A DNA stretch of 64,000 bases from PNNG01 sp046291695 (GTDB taxonomy: Bacteria > Bacteroidota > Bacteroidia > UBA7662), in assembly GCA_046291695.1 (NCBI GenBank), contig JBKBSO010000001.1, positions 226,976 to 290,975 of the forward strand, read 5' to 3'. The position numbers and the translations under genes were made by a program. Positions within the stretch are counted from its first letter, which is position 1. Each line of letters starts with the position of its first letter. The notes under the pieces are model-generated. The model ran no database searches. It worked only from the letters and a program-made list of their open reading frames with translations, and was not told the origin of the DNA. Positions 8,478 to 16,804 of this stretch are shown piece by piece.

Positions 8478-10525
8478 TATTCGCCCAGATTTAAGTCAAA
8501 CTCAAAAATCTCAATCAATGATTTATAGCCGGGTGTTCTTCGCAGCTGTCGTTCCTGTAAGCGGGTATCGGTTTCGCGTAATTCCATCATTCTTCTATAC
8601 GATCGGGCATAATTCAACATTTTAGCTTCCAGCTGTTGGCAGCTTAAATGGTTAATCAAATCATTTGTGATGGCCGGAAGTAATTCCGATTCAAAAGCAC
8701 GATATAACCTTTCCTTTACTATCTCATCCATATAAGTAAAGGTGTATGCGTTCCATATGGTCCGGGTATATTGTTCTTTGAGGCTTGCCATCCTCAAGGG
8801 TTGTTTTTCAAGTTCGGTGTATAACCGGATTAAATTGGCAAAACAATTCAGCACCTCTTCAGCCGCCTCAGATTTTTCTTCAGGCTTTAAAGCAGCATAA
8901 GTTTTAAAGCGTTGAATAGCAAAAGTCTTTACCTTTTCGGCCAGCTGTTCGTGATAGGAGTTGAATTTCTCACCATCTGTATTGCTAAATAGCATGTGTA
9001 CCGAATCGCGTCTGGCAATCATTTTGCCTTCGAACTCCGCCAGTAGTTTTTCGCGTCGGTAATCCTCTAACACCTGGTCGACTTGTTCAACCGATGCTTG
9101 CATTTGGGTATATATCAGTTCCAAAGCATCGGTCAACTCCGATAAATGCGACCATTTTTTGGAGTTTAAATCAGGAAACTCCCAGCTTCTGATACGCACG
9201 CTGTCTTTGAATTCGTATTCGACACTTTCAGGAAAATTGAGCTTCGGGCCAACCCGATCAAGATATCGTCCCCGGTGAATAAAGCGGTACGACTCGTTTT
9301 GAAATTTCAGAATGCTGCCCGACAAGGCTTTAAATTGTTCTTGGTAAATTTTCATTACCACCTTACTCAAAGCTACCTCTTCGTAAGAGTAGCTGCCAAC
9401 GTCAATTTGAGGGTCAGTAAAAAATGCGTCCAGCATTTTATTTATTTGATCGGCACTTTTTGCCGCTCTATCCAATGCAACCAGCTCCGCCGAATCGAAT
9501 GCAAAAAGTGCCAATTTCACCTTTGGCATCGGAATTGGATCGCTCCCACCCAATCGCGCCCAAATATCAGAACCATTTTCTCGCCCGAATGCAAAGAGGC
9601 CTTGATTCATGATTTCATTGCTTCGGCGAACCGATTGCTGAAATTTATCTGCGAGCTCCTTAAAATCTCCTTTTTGAATCAGCTTAGTTTCGTACAACGC
9701 TTCAAACAGCTCAGCAGTTAATGGAACAACCTCAAAAGCCTGTGTATCAACACCAGCTAAGTCCATTACCAGACCCGGATGCTTAAAATCCACCATTTTA
9801 TTGCCCACGCCCAACTCGTGCTTGGTAAACACCGAGTTCATATAAACCCTATTTTCACGCAGTATTGTTTCCGGTGTTTTGCTTTGGAACTCCCAATTAC
9901 CGTCTAATGTGCCTTCTGGCGAAAAAGCGCCGGTAAAACGTGATTTTGCCGTTCGGCCACTGGTAGCACCAACTAAGTCGCCCTTGCTAAAATGAATGGT
10001 GAAATACTCCAAGGTATCTGATACAACCCCTTCGAAAATTTTACGACTGATTGTCGTCCATTTGCCGTCTGCTTTGCCATCGGAAAAATTCGCTACAATC
10101 TCACGCTCAGTGCCCGTAGCACTTTGCTGAATCCGATACATTTGTACTTCAGGTTTTCCTGCTTTTTCAAAATGGCCAGTTCTGTATATCCACTGCCCAT
10201 CTTTCTTGCCTTTTTTATACGGCCCGTCAAAATAGAGGTATCGTAAACTGCCATCGATGCTATCCTCAGTTGAAGCACTAAAAGTGTATCGCCCATGCTT
10301 CAGCGTGTCGGTGCCTTTGAGTTGGTATTCAAAATAAAGCTTACCTACAATGCTGTCGTTATACCGTTACTCGCGGGACACTGATTGGGCTTGAAGTTGC
10401 AAATTGAGCATAGAAATGGCCATAATCCCTAATCCCATTGCCCAGCTTCGGGCAGTGGTGAAACACCTAAAAACTGTCGAAATCATATAGTAATCAAGGT
10501 CAGTTGACCGCTTTCCTTTTTTCAT
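8477..10525 (-). pseudogene. Long MORN-like exported protein interrupted by an in-frame TAA
   Basis: One continuous minus-strand frame runs from an ATG at 10525 (or 10486) to 8477, broken only by a TAA at 10367-10369. The part before the stop encodes a signal peptide ending LQLQAQ. The part after it continues directly with YNDSIVGKLYFEYQ and a MORN-like segment (GPYKKGKKDGQW), then a roughly 450-residue helical, acidic C-terminal region. The paralogue at 13675-15675 aligns across the stop with similar spacing between signal peptide and HGR motif, so the TAA sits inside a real gene. If translation restarted at the internal ATG at 10141, a 554-residue product without a signal peptide would result. 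It is either a recent nonsense mutation or a sequence error. The downstream DUF2490 and MORN genes look intact. Confidence 0.8.
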
Positions 10526-10745
10526 AAAACCCAAAAATAGAAAAATGAAGCCTAAAAACCTGATTAAGCTGGACTTTTGCTCAAAGAACAAAGCCCTCTG
10601 AATGCTTGAAAAGTGTTTTTATTCTTGGCTTGCGTCAAGGAGTGGCATGCTGTTATTTTTTTGTAAAGTCGCCAAAAATGTCATATTTGATGTGGGTAGA
10701 ACAAAAATCCTTTGGAAATTGGCTGCGGTTTTTGACCTTAGAAGC

Positions 10746-12266
10746 ATGAAAAAATTACTCGCCATCCTATGCTGGCTGTTCATCCCAGGCATACTAATAG
10801 CCCAAGCCGACCTTAAGAAGCTCGACAAATACTTCGAACAATGTTTGCGCGACTGGAACACCCCCGGCATGGCCATTGGCATCGTGAAAGACGGTAAATT
10901 GGTGTTTGCTAAAGGCTATGGTGAAAAAGAAATAGGGAAAGGCGAACGCCCCGATGAACACACCTTGTTTGCCATTGCCTCCAATTCCAAGGCCTTTACC
11001 GCTGCGGCTTTGGCCCTATTGGTGCAAGAAGGCAAGCTGAGTTGGGACACCAAGGTGAAAGACATCCTCCCTTATTTCGAAGTGTACGACCCAGTGATTA
11101 CCAATATGGTCAACATCCGCGATTTGCTCTCGCACCGGGTAGGCATTGGCACCTTCAGTGGCGATGTGATGTGGTACCGCTCCGAACTTTCGGCCGAAGA
11201 AATGATCAAACGCGCCAAACACATCGATAAAGCCTTTGAATTCAGAAATGGTTTCGGCTACTCCAATGTGATGTACATCACAGCCGGAGAAGTCATTAAA
11301 GTAGTAAGCGGCCAAAACTGGGGCGAATTTGTAGCTGAGCGCTTTTTACAGCCCCTTGGCATGAACCGCAGCATTTACCAGTTGGCCGAACTCGATAAAA
11401 AAGGCAATTATGCCAGTCCGCATGCCTATGCCGACGACCAAGGCCACTACCCCATTCCTTGGGTAAGTTGGGAAACAGTAGCCGCCACGGGTGGGCTCAT
11501 TAGCTCGGTAAACGATTTATCAAAATGGCTCATGTTTAACATGCAGCACGGCATTTGGCAAAGCGATACCTTGTTTACCAAAACCTCAAGAAACCTCATG
11601 TGGACTTCGCACAACAACTTTGTAGCCGACCAAACCAATCCCAAAAAAGTCAGCAGCTTTTCGGGATACGGCTTGGGTTGGCAGTTGAGCGATTATAAAG
11701 GACACTTTCGGGTGTCGCACACGGGTGGCTACGACGGCATGATCTCTGCGATTCAATTATTCCCTGATCAAAAACTGGGTATCATTCTGCTTACCAATGG
11801 CTTAAAAGCACCCTTATCGGGCCTCCCCAATTACATTGCCGATGCCTTTTTAACTGGCAAAAACGACCGTGACTGGTCGAAAGAAACCTTGGAGTTATCA
11901 AAAAAGCGCCAGGCAGCCGATACGCGTATTGCCGACCGACGCGCTGCACGGCAAAGCGATACTCAGCCTGGACTGAGCCTGGCCGATATGTTGGGCGATT
12001 ATCATTGTCCGCTTTATGGCAAAATAAAGATCCACAGCCAGGGCGACAACCTAAAAATTGGCTTTGAACATACCCCCAGCTACAGCGCCACCCTCCGGCA
12101 CTGGCACCACGACGTTTGGGAAATGGTTTGGGACGAACCTCAAGCCTGGTTTGAGCATGCCACGGTAATGTTTGTTACCGACAACAACCGAAAAGTCACC
12201 GGTTTGGCCTTTGACGTACCGAATGACGACATCTTTTTTGAAGAGCTAAAACCCTTGAAGAAGTGA
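10746..12266 (+). CDS. Serine hydrolase, beta-lactamase/class C PBP-like fold
   Basis: A 506-residue exported serine hydrolase of the class C beta-lactamase/D-Ala-D-Ala peptidase superfamily. The signal peptide ends near residue 20 (LIAQ). The catalytic set is visible: S79-x-x-K82 (SNSK), Y172-S-N, and H325-T-G in the KTG position. A C-terminal domain of about 90 residues resembles DUF3471, often attached to such hydrolases. The frame is open 144 bases further upstream, but only ATG 10746 puts the signal peptide at the N-terminus. The gene is divergent from the damaged MORN-like gene. The substrate (peptide, ester or beta-lactam) cannot be told; resistance should not be assumed. Confidence 0.88.
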   Translation: MKKLLAILCWLFIPGILIAQADLKKLDKYFEQCLRDWNTPGMAIGIVKDGKLVFAKGYGEKEIGKGERPDEHTLFAIASNSKAFTAAALALLVQEGKLSWDTKVKDILPYFEVYDPVITNMVNIRDLLSHRVGIGTFSGDVMWYRSELSAEEMIKRAKHIDKAFEFRNGFGYSNVMYITAGEVIKVVSGQNWGEFVAERFLQPLGMNRSIYQLAELDKKGNYASPHAYADDQGHYPIPWVSWETVAATGGLISSVNDLSKWLMFNMQHGIWQSDTLFTKTSRNLMWTSHNNFVADQTNPKKVSSFSGYGLGWQLSDYKGHFRVSHTGGYDGMISAIQLFPDQKLGIILLTNGLKAPLSGLPNYIADAFLTGKNDRDWSKETLELSKKRQAADTRIADRRAARQSDTQPGLSLADMLGDYHCPLYGKIKIHSQGDNLKIGFEHTPSYSATLRHWHHDVWEMVWDEPQAWFEHATVMFVTDNNRKVTGLAFDVPNDDIFFEELKPLKK

Positions 12267-12692
12267 GAAGAGTGAAGATAAAAGTGTGAGGTCGGAGGAG
12301 AAGTTGAAGTAGAAGCAGAAGCCGAAGCCAAACACAATGCGACCAAATCACATTAACGTTTTTAACTGCTGCAAACGTAACAAAGACAAGCGTCCCTCAC
12401 CCGCGTAGCGGTAAGAAATCACACAGTGCGGATTGAAAATTATGGAGGTTTTTAATGAACCGAAGCGTTCTGAGAAGCGAGCGTCCTTCTCCTTTGGAGA
12501 TGGATAAGCGGATGAGGCCGGAGAGGTGTTGTACTGACGCTGTCGGTCAGCATCTTCGAGGATCCGACGCTACCGGTCGTACTCCAAGGAGGTGAGGTCC
12601 TAGTGGAACGAGCTTCTCACGTACCCAAAAATTAACGCGTATCGCAGATGACTGTCCCTTTCCTCTGGAGGGGGATAAAGGGTGAGGCCCCC
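12267..12692 (-). repeat. Interspersed repeat, copy 3 (inverted relative to copies 1 and 2)
   Basis: The reverse complement of this stretch follows copy 1 in the same order: CCTCACCCTTTATCC start, a segment with CTCGAAGATGCTG, a CTTCTCC/GGAG hairpin, an ATTTTCAATCCGCACTGTG block, TACCGCTACGCGGG, and a pyrimidine-rich end. The end directly abuts the TGA of the hydrolase gene at 12266. Similarity may extend to about 12712 (GTTCGCTTCGCTCACTGG), a motif also found alone at 25931-25952. The 12267-12850 gap contains no gene that I can support. Confidence 0.75.
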
Positions 12693-12809
12693 AGTGAGCG
12701 AAGCGAACACTCCCCTCCGTAGGACCCAGACCGAAGGGTCTGGGAGCGCGAAGCGCACTCTCCCCAAGCCCACCATTTTCATAGATTTGCCTCAAAACAA
12801 TAGACATTC

Positions 12810-12840
12810 TTTGATTCCTCCCCAATAAATTGTATTTTCG
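12810..12840 (+). promoter_or_regulatory. Candidate Bacteroidota promoter TTTG-N19-TATTTTCG
   Basis: TTTG at 12810-12813 is followed after exactly 19 bases by TATTTTCG at 12833-12840, one mismatch from TAnnTTTG. This is the spacing of the published Bacteroides consensus. It lies only 10 bases before the chosen ATG at 12851, so the transcript would be leaderless or nearly so. Confidence 0.6.
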
Positions 12841-12850
12841 GCAGGTCAAT

Positions 12851-13678
12851 ATGTTCCTTTTGCTGAAAACAAGTCGATTCTACATTTCCACAGCCGTACT
12901 CCTCTTGCTGTTTCTGGGTACCGCTTCTCCCCTGTTCGCACAATTTCCCGACACCTCTGCTCGCCCGCGTCCTTTCATGCTCGAACCCGTAAGCGGGAAT
13001 CCACATGGGGTAGTCGATACCAACACCGTCGCCCTCGAAAACCGGAAAAAAAGACTGTTGCGGAAGCGTTTGGACGAGATGAACAGGAACCAGCTTCCCT
13101 TTTTCATTGACGACATCATGCTGGTAGGCGGACTATCGGCCACCAACATCCATTATTCCAATGAATTCAGGCATTTGAGCATGCGCTCGGGCTTTAACTT
13201 CGGCATCGAAAATTACTTTCCTTTGTTGCCAAAGGCTTTTTTACACTATGGCTTGCATTACAGTCGTGCCAATATTAGTTACCAACCTTTAGATGCCACA
13301 CGAGCGAATATCAGCTTTGGGCGTATTGATATACCAATATATATGGCTTACGAGTTGCCCGTGATGCGCCAAACTGATTTTCGGATTTTTCTGGGCACCC
13401 AGTTGGCTTTTCGCACCGGAAGTGGCAGCATCGATTTCCCGGCCGGATTTGCACAACCACCTTACCCATCTGTGTATGTGTTGAACAGCGACAATTTTCA
13501 GCGATTCGATTATGGCTTAAACTGGGGTCTCAGTATGGAGTACGATAAATGGTTTTGGCGGATGCGGAGCTACATTGGCACGCGCAGGCTGTTCAGTAAT
13601 GATACCGGCATGTTCAGTGCCTTTTACCTTGAAGGCGGTTTCTTTTTGTTTCGACATTTAAAAGGCGCCCGACTATGA
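12851..13678 (+). CDS. Exported protein, probable outer-membrane beta-barrel, unknown function
   Basis: A 275-residue protein with a clear signal peptide (hydrophobic core then LFAQ near residue 31). A charged linker follows, including KKRLLRKRLDEM, then a C-terminal part of alternating hydrophobic/aromatic strands (LHYGLHYSRANI, FRIFLGTQLAF, WFWRMRSYIGTRR) that suggests a small PorT-like barrel. A TTG 21 bases upstream would place extra residues before the signal, so ATG 12851 is preferred. Its TGA overlaps the ATG of the next gene (ATGA), making it the first gene of a three-gene coupled unit. I do not recognise a specific family. Confidence 0.7.
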   Translation: MFLLLKTSRFYISTAVLLLLFLGTASPLFAQFPDTSARPRPFMLEPVSGNPHGVVDTNTVALENRKKRLLRKRLDEMNRNQLPFFIDDIMLVGGLSATNIHYSNEFRHLSMRSGFNFGIENYFPLLPKAFLHYGLHYSRANISYQPLDATRANISFGRIDIPIYMAYELPVMRQTDFRIFLGTQLAFRTGSGSIDFPAGFAQPPYPSVYVLNSDNFQRFDYGLNWGLSMEYDKWFWRMRSYIGTRRLFSNDTGMFSAFYLEGGFFLFRHLKGARL

Positions 13679-15675
13679 AAAAGTTTTGTCTTTTAATCCT
13701 GACCATCGGCCTGTTTCTACCCGAATTGCAGGCGCAAGCCCTCAAACGTCATCGCGGGAGCCTCGAATTAGCTGGTGGGCTACGCGGCCAGGTAGATCAC
13801 TATTGGCGCTTACATGAGGGCGACAGTGTGGCACACGGGCGCTTTACATTTCGTGCCCTCGACACCACACGCTGTGCGGCATACGATTCGCGCCAAGTAT
13901 TTATTCAAGGGCAATACGCCAACGGGCGCCTACAAGGCGCCTGGGTCATCGACGATGAGATTTATCGCATTCAGATCAACAACCTTAGCCAATTCAGGGC
14001 ACAGACCGGCTTGAACGGTAATTTTCTTAAATGGCAACTTAATTTCAAAGAAGGACTCGCCCACGGACGCTGGCAAATAACCGATAACCGCATTACCAAC
14101 AGTCGTATGCTAGGCGGAAGGATTAGCACCATTGCGAACTTTAGGGATGGCATTATTCGTGGCCAATTCGAATACACCGAAAGTGGCCAGCAAGCCATCA
14201 GCATTAAAGGCAGCTTCGATGATAATGGCTGTTTCGATGGTACGTGGACCTTAAACTATATGGTAGACGGCACACCCTGCCGCGAAATTCGCAGCTACGA
14301 TCGTGGATTTTTACTGCACATCAACCTGAAGCGAGGCGACCAGCCAGCCACCGATCTGGCTTATGAAGATGTAGCCGAGCAATTGGCCAGCATTCGACTT
14401 GGCGAAAATGAAGATTTTAGCGAAGGAAAGGAGCTATTCGGCATCAATTTTGAAAATGGCTACCCAGCTTTCGATCGGCGCTCGGTGGCCCAGGAAAGTG
14501 GTAACCGTTGGCTGGAAACAGCATTTTCGCGTTTGCGCAACAAAACCGAAACCTATGAACTTCAAGGCATGGTAGCCGAACCGGTTGTTGGAGGAACACG
14601 AAGGTTCAAATTCAATTATCCGGCTTACGAAGACAGCCTTTTGCCCGTGCTTGCAGCACTCAGTCAGCGCTTAGAACTCAATTTCGACTCCATACTCTCC
14701 AGTGGCAGCTTTGTTCTTAATCTGCAGAATTACGATTCCCTCTCTTTTTATTATGCCTTTGTAAAACAAGCACAGGAACGTATTGCGTCAGTGCAAGAAG
14801 TGATTAGCGCCATCGACAGTGGGGCATTCGATTATCAAGACCGCGATAATTTCTTTTTGAATGGTATCATCCGAATGCATCAAATTGACACCATTCGGTA
14901 TGAATACCGAAACAGGTCGCGAACGCACATGGTAGACTACGGCATAGCCATCGACGGCCCCGACAGCCTGCTAATGCAAATGTACCGCTCCTTACAAGCC
15001 ATTAATGCACAAAACAAGGCTTTTGAAACTTACATTAACCGTTTATTCACAAGTATTCAGCAAGAGCAACTCATCGATGAGCTTGATGCCCAAATCATCC
15101 GCTACCTCGACAGTGTGAACATACGTTATTTGGGCCAATCGCGGCTCGAATCGGTGCTAAAGGTAGAGGATGTGCGCAAACGCGTGAGTATATCCGAAAG
15201 TCAGTTCCGCTTGTACAAAAAGCTGGTTTTCGAATACGGACGTGCTCAGGTGAGCGAATATGCCCGTTTGAGCGACCGGGAACGGAAAATTGAGAAGGGC
15301 GAAGAGTTGGCAGCCTTTTACAAACTAATTTATGAGGTGCATCCACTTTTGGCCGAGATTGACCGGATGAAAGTTCGACTCGACAGTGCATACACACGAT
15401 ACACCGAAAACCCATTCTTTGAAAGAAAGGCTGAAACACGAATTAAAATTAATATTTACAACAAAGGTGCCGGCATATTATTACCTCGAATGATTGACGA
15501 CATCATGCAAGCACGCACGGCCCAAGACCTAAGTCGGCGCATCAGTGATGTTTACATGCTGTACCACCGCATGATAGAGCTCTCGCAGCGCGACGACCCG
15601 GATGTAAATCGCTTAAACGACCGTATAAGGCGCGAAAATGTTCCTGAACGCATAAAACGACTGCTGGCCATATGA
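13675..15675 (+). CDS. Long MORN-like exported protein (intact paralogue of 8477-10525)
   Basis: A 666-residue protein with a signal peptide ending near residue 20 (LQAQ). The first 200 or so residues contain MORN-like G-x-W motifs (GQYANGRLQGAWVIDD, FKEGLAHGRWQI). The rest is a long helical region rich in E, R, Q and L, likely coiled coil, with no motif I recognise. It overlaps by ATGA both the gene before and the DUF2490 gene after it, so all three are probably translated together. Its similarity to the interrupted gene at 8477-10525 runs from the signal peptide through the C-terminus. Function unknown; the coupling to a barrel protein suggests an envelope-associated assembly. Confidence 0.75.
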   Translation: MKKFCLLILTIGLFLPELQAQALKRHRGSLELAGGLRGQVDHYWRLHEGDSVAHGRFTFRALDTTRCAAYDSRQVFIQGQYANGRLQGAWVIDDEIYRIQINNLSQFRAQTGLNGNFLKWQLNFKEGLAHGRWQITDNRITNSRMLGGRISTIANFRDGIIRGQFEYTESGQQAISIKGSFDDNGCFDGTWTLNYMVDGTPCREIRSYDRGFLLHINLKRGDQPATDLAYEDVAEQLASIRLGENEDFSEGKELFGINFENGYPAFDRRSVAQESGNRWLETAFSRLRNKTETYELQGMVAEPVVGGTRRFKFNYPAYEDSLLPVLAALSQRLELNFDSILSSGSFVLNLQNYDSLSFYYAFVKQAQERIASVQEVISAIDSGAFDYQDRDNFFLNGIIRMHQIDTIRYEYRNRSRTHMVDYGIAIDGPDSLLMQMYRSLQAINAQNKAFETYINRLFTSIQQEQLIDELDAQIIRYLDSVNIRYLGQSRLESVLKVEDVRKRVSISESQFRLYKKLVFEYGRAQVSEYARLSDRERKIEKGEELAAFYKLIYEVHPLLAEIDRMKVRLDSAYTRYTENPFFERKAETRIKINIYNKGAGILLPRMIDDIMQARTAQDLSRRISDVYMLYHRMIELSQRDDPDVNRLNDRIRRENVPERIKRLLAI

Positions 15676-16472
15676 AAGTAACTTTAAACTTCAAGTCTGC
15701 AAGCTTGGTCTTCGGAATATGCTTACTATGCAACTTGCAGCCAACATTGGCACAACAAGATCGTCAGCAGTTTAACAACCGTATTTTATACACCAAGTTT
15801 ACCTTTGCCGACTTTTTTAACGATACTACCAAATGGCTATGGGAACTCGATGTGGTTAATAGACGGCAAAGTCAGCTAGCACAAGGCGATTTTTACAGCC
15901 AACCGCTGCGGTTGAGTATTAGATCTTGGATAGCCTATCAGGCTACCAAGCTCACCAGGATTAGTTTTCAGCCCATTGGCGGTTTTTATAGTGCGCCAAG
16001 ATTTCCGCAAAGCGATGATTTAAATCGTCGGTTCGAGCGAGAGTTGCGGACCACATTACAGATCAACAACAATGTGTATTGGAAGCGGGTAAATTTTACA
16101 CACCGAATGCGCTTCGAAAGCCGTTGGCGCGGTATCGACAGCCCCGACGGTGTTTCGCATAACTTCAGGGTGCGCTATCGCATTCGTACACGCATACCCT
16201 TAAACACCGATTATTTTTACGTAAACCGCACCTGGTACATCAGCCAGTATTCCGAAATGCATGCCGAATTTGGTCGCGATTATGGGAGCAACCACCTTTC
16301 ACAAAACCGGAATTACCTTGGTGTAGGTTATCGTTTTTGGGATTGGGCGCGCGTGGAACTGGGCTATTTGCATCAATACAATATTCGCGGTAATAACGAC
16401 GATTTTGACCTGTCGCAAGGCCCTATGTTTTATTTGTTCATCGACCTGATGAGCAAGCTGAGGCGGAACTAA
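15672..16472 (+). CDS. DUF2490 family outer-membrane beta-barrel protein
   Basis: A 266-residue exported protein with a signal peptide ending near residue 28 (TLAQ). Beta strands follow with the DUF2490 look (FTHRMRFESRW, FRVRYRIRTRIPL, YLGVGYRFWDWARVELGYLHQYN). The start is coupled to the MORN-like gene by ATGA. It occupies the same position as the DUF2490 gene at 7656-8477 in the opposite module. No terminator was recognised after it. Confidence 0.75.
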   Translation: MKVTLNFKSASLVFGICLLCNLQPTLAQQDRQQFNNRILYTKFTFADFFNDTTKWLWELDVVNRRQSQLAQGDFYSQPLRLSIRSWIAYQATKLTRISFQPIGGFYSAPRFPQSDDLNRRFERELRTTLQINNNVYWKRVNFTHRMRFESRWRGIDSPDGVSHNFRVRYRIRTRIPLNTDYFYVNRTWYISQYSEMHAEFGRDYGSNHLSQNRNYLGVGYRFWDWARVELGYLHQYNIRGNNDDFDLSQGPMFYLFIDLMSKLRRN

Positions 16473-16751
16473 GGGGTTCGTGATGTTGATGCTGCTTTTT
16501 TTGGTTTGCAAATGCACCGGAAAAGGCCGAGTGGCCTGCGCGGCGCTTTAGCTTCAAACACGGGGTAGATTTTTTTAAGCAGAAACAGCGGTTTACAAGC
16601 TTGCAACCAAGCACATTTCAGCAAATTTTCTATACAGTGTTACGAGCAACCATCGCTGGCCGCGTAGCACCGATCCCAAAAGCAGCTACAGACAGGCACA
16701 TAGAAAAAGCCATCGGCTAGCTGACAATCATGCAGCTGAACAGAATAAAAT
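16473..16751. other. Intergenic region before the protease cluster
   Basis: No open frame, hairpin or repeat that I can support occurs here. The promoter for the first protease lies at its downstream end. Confidence 0.5.
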
Positions 16752-16782
16752 TTTGCGGTTTCGGGCAATTGGCCTAACTTTT
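16752..16782 (+). promoter_or_regulatory. Candidate Bacteroidota promoter TTTG-N19-TAACTTTT
   Basis: TTTG at 16752-16755 and TAACTTTT at 16775-16782 are separated by exactly 19 bases, matching TTTG-N19-TAnnTTTG with one mismatch. The first protease ATG is 23 bases downstream. Confidence 0.62.
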
Positions 16783-16804
16783 AGCTTTTATTCAAAATAG
16801 AGTT

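Noticed and set aside
10746..12266. Antibiotic-resistance beta-lactamase
   Set aside because: The fold and triad fit many esterases and peptidases, the DUF3471-like tail is common in non-lactamases, and no resistance context is present.
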